From positions 1 through 33,045 of IMG/VR virus record IMGVR_UViG_3300027784_000014: a stretch of DNA of 33,045 nucleotides; one strand, given 5' to 3'. This DNA comes from a virus. Shown piece by piece: positions 29,281 to 33,045 of this stretch (positions are counted from its first letter, which is position 1; each line of letters opens with the position of its first letter). Under the pieces are notes generated by a model. It saw only the letters and a list, made by a program, of their open reading frames with translations. It searched no databases and had not been told where the DNA came from. Made by a program: the position numbers and the translations under genes.

Positions 29281-30213
29281 CTACCTCCTATTTTTATTAG
29301 TTTTATTTTTCATCTTTAAAAACTGTTTATAATTCATTTCCCCTGGGTCTTTAACACCTCCCACATATTGGAATGGAATTACATCAAAATGTCTGGATAA
29401 TTCTTTTGTTCCTTTTCTACCGCATTCATCATTGTCTAATGCTGAAATTATTGTTTTTACACCTTGCTTCTTCAATTTTTCAATTTGTTCTTTTGTAATT
29501 TTCCAGCCCAGTATTGCGGCTGCATGCTTAACACCAAACTGCTTAAACTTTAACCAGTCCATGTATCCTTCAACTAACACAACTTGCTCGTTTGCGTAAT
29601 CTCCTACCAACGTATCTTTTCTACTAAAACCAGTATTGTATAAATATTTTCGTTTTGATTCAATAATTGAATTAGTTGTTCTGCAAACCCATCCTTTGAA
29701 TTCATCTAAATCGAACATTGGAAAAACAATCGGATAGTTGTCGTTATATGTCAGTTTTGCTTTTGCTATGTTTAATATTTTCGATTCAAATCCACGCTTA
29801 ATCATATAGTCTTTAATTTCTGATTGTTCTTTTTCCCAATCAATTGTTTTTAATCCAAAGTAAAAATCGTGTGCTTCGCTTAGTAGCTGTTCATAATCTC
29901 GATTTTCTTTCTTGCTTATTAATTCCTTTTTACGCTTTATGCTACCATTGTTTCTATTTTTTCGAATAATACGAAAATACTTTTTTATTGCCCAAAAGTC
30001 ATTTAGATTCGATTCTGCAAATCTTACAAACTGCATCGCGTCCCCTGATCTTAAGCAACCAAAACAATAAAAAAAGCCATTTTCAAAATCTATCAACATG
30101 CTTGGATTTACGTCGTCATGAAAAGGGCATAATATTTTATTGTTATAAATCTCTTCTAATAAATTATAATAATTTAGTACTGTGGCTAGCTTATCTTTTT
30201 CAATGGCTACCAC
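29281..30213 (-). CDS. DnaG-type primase
   Basis: 310 aa, initiated at a GTG since no ATG precedes the zinc domain. CHC2 zinc finger: Cys29-x2-His32, Cys50-x2-Cys53. TOPRIM: VVLVEGYMDWLKF (Glu215), IISALDNDECGRKG (Asp260, Asp262), and GGVKDPGEMN. This is a compact DnaG-like RNA primase without a fused helicase domain. No separate DnaB-like helicase was found in the window. It sits upstream of SSB in the early operon. Confidence 0.9.
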   Translation of the reverse strand: MVAIEKDKLATVLNYYNLLEEIYNNKILCPFHDDVNPSMLIDFENGFFYCFGCLRSGDAMQFVRFAESNLNDFWAIKKYFRIIRKNRNNGSIKRKKELISKKENRDYEQLLSEAHDFYFGLKTIDWEKEQSEIKDYMIKRGFESKILNIAKAKLTYNDNYPIVFPMFDLDEFKGWVCRTTNSIIESKRKYLYNTGFSRKDTLVGDYANEQVVLVEGYMDWLKFKQFGVKHAAAILGWKITKEQIEKLKKQGVKTIISALDNDECGRKGTKELSRHFDVIPFQYVGGVKDPGEMNYKQFLKMKNKTNKNRR

Positions 30214-30235
30214 ATCCCTTCTTCTTAAGGCTAAG

Positions 30236-30742
30236 CTATTTGTTCTTTTTCTTTTCTGCTATTTGTATGTGCTTTTGCACTCTTGCTGCATAACATCCTT
30301 CTATTTCTTCAATACTCAAATCACCCGTTGAAGACATTTGTTGAATTTGTTCTTTGTCAACATATTCTTCAACGTCAACAATATCTTTGATTTCTTCTTT
30401 CGGAATACCATATTCTTTTGCCAATTTAATTAGCTTTTCTATGTTGCTTATCTTGTACTGCTTTTTAATTATTTTATTCCTTTTTTCTTTTGAAAGCTTT
30501 TTCTTCAACATATCAATAAAATAATCAACATACACACGTTCAACAAGAGTTGCCCTGTATTGAGTAGATTCACTCCCTGCTTCAAAGCTTTTCAAATCAT
30601 TTTTATCGAAAATCTCTTGTAATTGTGAGCGCAATTCATTATATTTTTCATTGTACAGTTTCACAAGCTTTTGTGTGTCAACTAAATCTTCAATCAATTT
30701 TTCTATTGTTTGCTTTTCGTATTCAGTCAGATTGTTGCTCAT
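30236..30742 (-). CDS. Hypothetical coiled-coil early protein (168 aa)
   Basis: Start at MSNNLTEYEKQTIEKLIEDL with AAAGGAGAG eight bases upstream; overlaps the end of the preceding gene by 20 bases. Helical, with a long coil (LVKLYNEKYNELRSQLQEIF), a beta part (QYRATLVERVYVDYFI), a basic helix (KKKLSKEKRNKIIKKQY) and a charged C-terminus (AARVQKHIQIAEKKKNK). Proteins of this shape near phage primases are sometimes helicase loaders or nuclease inhibitors, but I have no motif to say so. The leader holds the CCTTGAAAGGAG hairpin. Confidence 0.6.
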   Translation of the reverse strand: MSNNLTEYEKQTIEKLIEDLVDTQKLVKLYNEKYNELRSQLQEIFDKNDLKSFEAGSESTQYRATLVERVYVDYFIDMLKKKLSKEKRNKIIKKQYKISNIEKLIKLAKEYGIPKEEIKDIVDVEEYVDKEQIQQMSSTGDLSIEEIEGCYAARVQKHIQIAEKKKNK

Positions 30743-30977
30743 CTTCAATCTCTCCTTTCAAGGCTCTAAATACACCTTTTGGCCACCTTTGCCCAGTTTT
30801 AACCCAAACAATGTCGGAATTGCGAATAATGTAGTTTGTTCCATTCTTTGTCTGAATTGTTAGCATGTCTTCTTTAATTTCATGAACTTTACCAGAGATG
30901 ACGCTTTCACCAGACCTGAACGCTAGAATCTGCCCTTCTTTCAAATTACTAATGTATCTTGCTTTTCCTGCTAACAT
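30723..30977 (-). CDS. Small beta-barrel-like early protein (84 aa)
   Basis: Start at MLAGKARYISNLKEGQ; GGGAGGTG is six bases upstream, so the GTG three codons earlier is inside the ribosome site. GQILAFRSGESVISGKVHEI followed by MLTIQTKNGTNYIIRNSDIV is a strand-rich pattern like Sm/SH3/KOW small barrels, ending in a basic part (KTGQRWPKGVFRALKGE). It is the first gene of the long early operon, 60 bases after the promoter. Nucleic-acid binding is plausible; function unproven. Confidence 0.65.
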   Translation of the reverse strand: MLAGKARYISNLKEGQILAFRSGESVISGKVHEIKEDMLTIQTKNGTNYIIRNSDIVWVKTGQRWPKGVFRALKGEIEDEQQSD

Positions 30978-31036
30978 GGAATTCACCTCCCTCTATTTCT
31001 ATTTACCATTTTTTTTATTTGCATTACCTTAAAAAC

Positions 31037-31065
31037 ATTATACCATATAATTTTTAATTTGTAAA
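31037..31065 (-). promoter_or_regulatory. Early promoter TTTACA-17-TATAAT
   Basis: Minus-strand TTTACA (31060-31065), 17-bp spacer, TATAAT (31037-31042). No other matching promoter is visible until 20.87 kb, so it probably drives the whole replication operon of about 10 kb. Confidence 0.85.
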
Positions 31066-31086
31066 TAGCCAATTTATAGCCAATTT
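31065..31086 (-). repeat. Two tandem 11-bp repeats upstream of early promoter
   Basis: Minus-strand AAATTGGCTAT occurs twice without gap (31076-31086 and 31065-31075), ending one base into the -35 element. Position suggests a protein-binding site or an UP-like element. Confidence 0.75.
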
Positions 31087-31094
31087 AAAGTAAT

Positions 31095-31136
31095 AAAAAG
31101 GGCATTGAACAGCTTGCTTATGTGTCCACGCCCTTG
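31095..31136 (-). terminator. Rho-independent terminator after the lysis genes
   Basis: Minus-strand AAGGGC pairs with GCCCTT, with an inner GGACA/TGTTC helix, followed by TTTTTATT. It lies 16-60 bases after the holin stop and before the early promoter. Confidence 0.7.
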
Positions 31137-31152
31137 TAATCAAATGCTTTTT

Positions 31153-31347
31153 TTACTTCTTTAATTTACCATCAACATAGCTTTCTCCTACAATAAACGC
31201 AATCAAACCGCCTGTAACTGCCCAATAAGCTTCAGGATCAATTGGTTGCTGTAAAATCTCATTAATAAAAATAAACAAAACATTTGCAACAGCTAAAAGA
31301 AACTTTCTACTTTTCATTCTCTCTATAAACGGTCGCATTCTTTCCAT
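31153..31347 (-). CDS. Holin-like small membrane protein (64 aa)
   Basis: Basic N-terminus (MERMRPFIERMKSRKF), then a hydrophobic stretch (LLAVANVLFIFINEIL), a short loop (QQPIDPEAYW) and a second hydrophobic stretch (AVTGGLIAFIVGESYV), ending with lysines. Two membrane segments, position immediately after the amidase, and size fit a holin. A strong AAAGGAG site precedes the ATG. It is the last gene before the terminator. Confidence 0.8.
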   Translation of the reverse strand: MERMRPFIERMKSRKFLLAVANVLFIFINEILQQPIDPEAYWAVTGGLIAFIVGESYVDGKLKK

Positions 31348-31363
31348 TTTTCAAAACTCCTTT

Positions 31364-32044
31364 CTACTTTGTAATTATATTTGCCGTGTTTGTTTCTCCA
31401 TCCCATTCTACATCAAACCCAAATGCATCAACAAAACTTCTTAGTTGTACCCAATGCCTTTCGTTCATTTCTCCATCTAGTAAAATATATAACCTATCAT
31501 TTTTATTATCAATCGGTACGGCAACTTCTTTTTCGCCATTTACTTTAATTTTGTATTGATTACTCATACTCATTCTTTGTTTCACCTCTTTTCTTATTTC
31601 TTCTAAACTAACATTTTTACCTGGACAAGCAGTTGCCATATAATCCCTATGCCCTTTGATTTCTAATTCACCGTATCTATTAAATAGATGAATTATCAAG
31701 TTGTATAAACTTTCCATTTGTTCTTGAGTTGGATAAGACTTTTCCCTATCAAAATCTCCCATTAAACAAACACCAATTGACGTTCGATTGATTGAAGATC
31801 CAGCATGCGCACCTATTGCATATACTGGACGCCCCTCTTCCACATCTCCGTTTTGTCTAATTATATAATGATAGCCTATACCTATCCAATATGTTCCGTT
31901 GCTCGTTTGCCGGTTTCTGTGCATCCTATGAACTTCTTCTGACGACATATCATAACCTGCGCTATGATGAATAACAATTGTGTCTGTTGAAGGCCTGCTA
32001 GTTAATGGTCTACGAAAAACATGATTTTTACTTATAATCTTCAT
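31364..32044 (-). CDS. N-acetylmuramoyl-L-alanine amidase (endolysin) with C-terminal CuAO-N1-like domain
   Basis: 226 aa. Zinc amidase_2/PGRP domain, residues about 1-155: IVIHHSAGYD (His26), GIGYHYIIRQNGDVEEGRPV (Tyr59), IGAHAGSSINRTSIGVCLMG, and KGHRDYMATACPG (His132, Cys140). No export signal is present; it needs the holin. After a methionine/serine-rich linker, residues about 163-226 (YKIKVNGEKEVAVPI, then MNERHWVQLRSFVDAFGFDV and NTANIITK) look like a copper-amine-oxidase N-terminal-type domain, used as a wall- or protein-binding module in Firmicutes. It overlaps the preceding gene by 17 bases. Confidence 0.92.
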   Translation of the reverse strand: MKIISKNHVFRRPLTSRPSTDTIVIHHSAGYDMSSEEVHRMHRNRQTSNGTYWIGIGYHYIIRQNGDVEEGRPVYAIGAHAGSSINRTSIGVCLMGDFDREKSYPTQEQMESLYNLIIHLFNRYGELEIKGHRDYMATACPGKNVSLEEIRKEVKQRMSMSNQYKIKVNGEKEVAVPIDNKNDRLYILLDGEMNERHWVQLRSFVDAFGFDVEWDGETNTANIITK

Positions 32045-32270
32045 ATGCTTTCACCTCTTCTTCTACTATTTTTCCTAACTTAATTTCGTTTTCCCTTTTC
32101 GCTTTATTGAAATAAAATCCTGTTGCTGCTGCTGTTTCGGCAAACACAGACGGTATTAAATAATTTAATGGTGATAAATCTCTTGTGATCCAAATCATAT
32201 ACATTGAAAAAATAATAACAACAAAAGTCATACAACTTATTCCAATAAAAATCTTTTTACTAAACTCCAT
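32028..32270 (-). CDS. Small membrane protein of the lysis region (80 aa)
   Basis: The start is at MEFSKKIFIGISCMTFV, directly after the stop of the preceding gene. A first hydrophobic helix (IFIGISCMTFVVIIFSMYMI), then LSPLNYLIPSVFAETAAATG as a second, ending in a charged helix (KAKRENEIKLGKIVEEEVKA). Two membrane segments in the lysis cassette suggest a holin partner (pinholin/antiholin) or an accessory. I recognise the sequence type as common in Firmicute phages but without defined function. Confidence 0.7.
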   Translation of the reverse strand: MEFSKKIFIGISCMTFVVIIFSMYMIWITRDLSPLNYLIPSVFAETAAATGFYFNKAKRENEIKLGKIVEEEVKAYEDYK

Positions 32271-32271
32271 T

Positions 32272-32568
32272 TTAATACCAACCTTGCCAATGAACTTTTG
32301 CATTATCTGCTGTATCTGTCTTAATATTGAATTTTGTTACAACAATTCCAATCGGTGTCCAAATCTCTTTCGGTAAAAAAATCTCTTCATCTTCATCGTT
32401 TAATTTAATAAACGAGTTTTCTGTAACATAAACAAGCAAAGTTGCCAAAACATTTTCCGGAACAATATCTTCTGCCAAATAATCGTCCGTTATGTCTACA
32501 CTTCCTGCGTCGTATTCGTCCAAATACAATCCATACTTCTTTCTTGTTTCTTTAATCACATTGGCCAT
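32272..32568 (-). CDS. Hypothetical protein (98 aa) of the tail-lysis region
   Basis: An acidic protein with good GGGAGG ribosome site. Sequence: VDITDDYLAEDIVPENVLAT, then LLVYVTENSFIKLNDEDEEI and IWTPIGIVVTKFNIKTD. Strand-rich, no membrane segment, no cysteine. Between XhlA-like and membrane protein genes. It may be a small structural or lysis-control protein; no family recognised. Confidence 0.6.
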   Translation of the reverse strand: MANVIKETRKKYGLYLDEYDAGSVDITDDYLAEDIVPENVLATLLVYVTENSFIKLNDEDEEIFLPKEIWTPIGIVVTKFNIKTDTADNAKVHWQGWY

Positions 32569-32592
32569 TGCAATTCCTCCCTTGTTTATTGC

Positions 32593-32889
32593 TTACATTC
32601 CTCCATTTGTTTGAACAAACCAAACGAAAAAAGTCAACAAAATGAAAAATACTGCTGTAATTCCTTTTTCAATTTTAGTAAGCTGTTGAAGCATATTATC
32701 TGTCTTTTGTTCTGTTATTGCTTCCTGTCGCTCTAAATAAACTAGTCGCTTATTATTAATTTTTAATTCGTCAATAATTTCATAATGCCTATCGCATGAA
32801 TACATTTTCGTACTTTTGCCTGAATGCTCAGATTGTTGATGCTTTTCAAAATCAATTTCCTCTTCATTTTTCTCGTACCATTTTGTCAA
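32593..32889 (-). CDS. xhlA: XhlA-like hemolysin/lysis protein
   Basis: Start is a TTG with GGGGGTG five bases upstream; 98 aa. A charged, coiled-coil N-terminal part (EEEIDFEKHQQSEHSGKS, then IIDELKINNKRLVYLERQEA) is followed by one membrane segment near the end (GITAVFFILLTFFVWFVQTN). This is the organisation of XhlA of PBSX and related Firmicute phages, which works with holin and amidase to lyse the host. First gene of the lysis set in the window. Confidence 0.85.
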   Translation of the reverse strand: MTKWYEKNEEEIDFEKHQQSEHSGKSTKMYSCDRHYEIIDELKINNKRLVYLERQEAITEQKTDNMLQQLTKIEKGITAVFFILLTFFVWFVQTNGGM

Positions 32890-32914
32890 TTTAACACCCC
32901 CAACAGGCAGCCAG

Positions 32915-33043
32915 TTAGTACATCCTTCTTGCGACTTTTGGAGTGTACGATGCTTTTTGAATCAATTCTTTGATTGTTGGTTTGTTTTTCATTCCGCCGC
33001 TATCAACTATAAAAAATGTAAAAAATCCATTTCTTCCGCAAGC
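32915..33043 (-). CDS. C-terminus of an unidentified protein, cut by the right window edge
   Basis: A reading frame enters from beyond the edge and runs 42 codons to a TAA: it includes GFFTFFIVDSGGMKNKPTIK and KASYTPKVARRMY. The 25-base gap to the XhlA-like gene holds only that gene's ribosome site. Position suggests a tail or baseplate protein, or a small gene before the lysis set; the fragment is too short to name. Confidence 0.5.
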   Translation of the reverse strand, partial: ACGRNGFFTFFIVDSGGMKNKPTIKELIQKASYTPKVARRMY

Positions 33044-33045
33044 AT

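Noticed and set aside
1-33045. tRNA genes, integrase, attachment sites, insertion sequences
   Set aside because: No T-loop-like GGTTCGAATCC, recombinase motif or terminal inverted repeats were found on either strand by reading.

Overview
The window is part of a tailed, siphovirus-like bacteriophage or prophage of a low-GC Gram-positive host (Firmicutes). Three things support this. Every convincing gene lies on the minus strand. The proteins belong to Firmicute-phage families (XhlA-like, Gp20 scaffold, MuF/minor capsid 2, Gp15 tail chaperone, minor-capsid/tail-terminator families). Promoters look like sigma-A sites and Shine-Dalgarno sequences are strong. I see no integrase, excisionase, repressor, tRNA or CRISPR array, so lifestyle cannot be decided from this piece. 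Both window ends cut genes: the tape measure on the left, and the C-terminus of an unidentified protein on the right.

In transcription order (right to left) the layout is as follows. (1) 33.0-31.1 kb, lysis end: XhlA-like protein, small membrane protein, zinc amidase and holin, closed by a terminator. (2) 31.1-20.9 kb, one long early operon from a strong promoter: two small proteins, DnaG-type primase, gp32-like ssDNA-binding protein, a nucleotide block (all-alpha NTP pyrophosphatase, dNMP kinase, a homologue of T4 beta-glucosyltransferase, a thymidylate-synthase-fold enzyme with the dCMP-type active-site Asp), DnaE polymerase, RecA, Cas4-like nuclease and RuvC-like resolvase. (3) 20.8-15.8 kb: further early genes from several promoters (unknown protein, MoxR-like AAA+ ATPase, LigA-domain-Ia orphan, FkbM methyltransferase, PD-(D/E)XK resolvase-like nuclease, small proteins), closed by a terminator. 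(4) 15.6-12.0 kb: RNase HI, a membrane-anchored 3D-domain protein, terminase small subunit and several zinc-ribbon proteins. (5) 12.0-0 kb: large terminase, portal, MuF-ADP-ribosyltransferase fusion, scaffold, capsid, decoration/connector proteins, tail terminator, major tail protein, tail chaperones with a -1 frameshift site, tape measure start.

The most interesting content is at 25.8-28.5 kb. Four consecutive genes look like a T4-style route to glucosylated 5-hydroxymethylcytosine DNA: a dCTPase-like enzyme, a dCMP hydroxymethylase-like enzyme, a dNMP kinase and a beta-glucosyltransferase-like enzyme, directly upstream of the phage replicase. This is inferred from motifs read by eye and from remembered reference sequences. 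It would explain how this phage resists host restriction; an FkbM-type sugar O-methyltransferase elsewhere in the early region could act further on the modification.

Transcription appears to be organised by a repeated promoter (TTTACA, 17-bp spacer, TATAAT/TACAAT) found six times, plus one variant. Several of these are followed by leaders with a CCT...AGG hairpin overlapping the ribosome binding site. Two of the promoters, plus the variant, drive small moron-like cassettes, ending in hairpins, inside the structural gene block. This implies read-through or antitermination for late expression.
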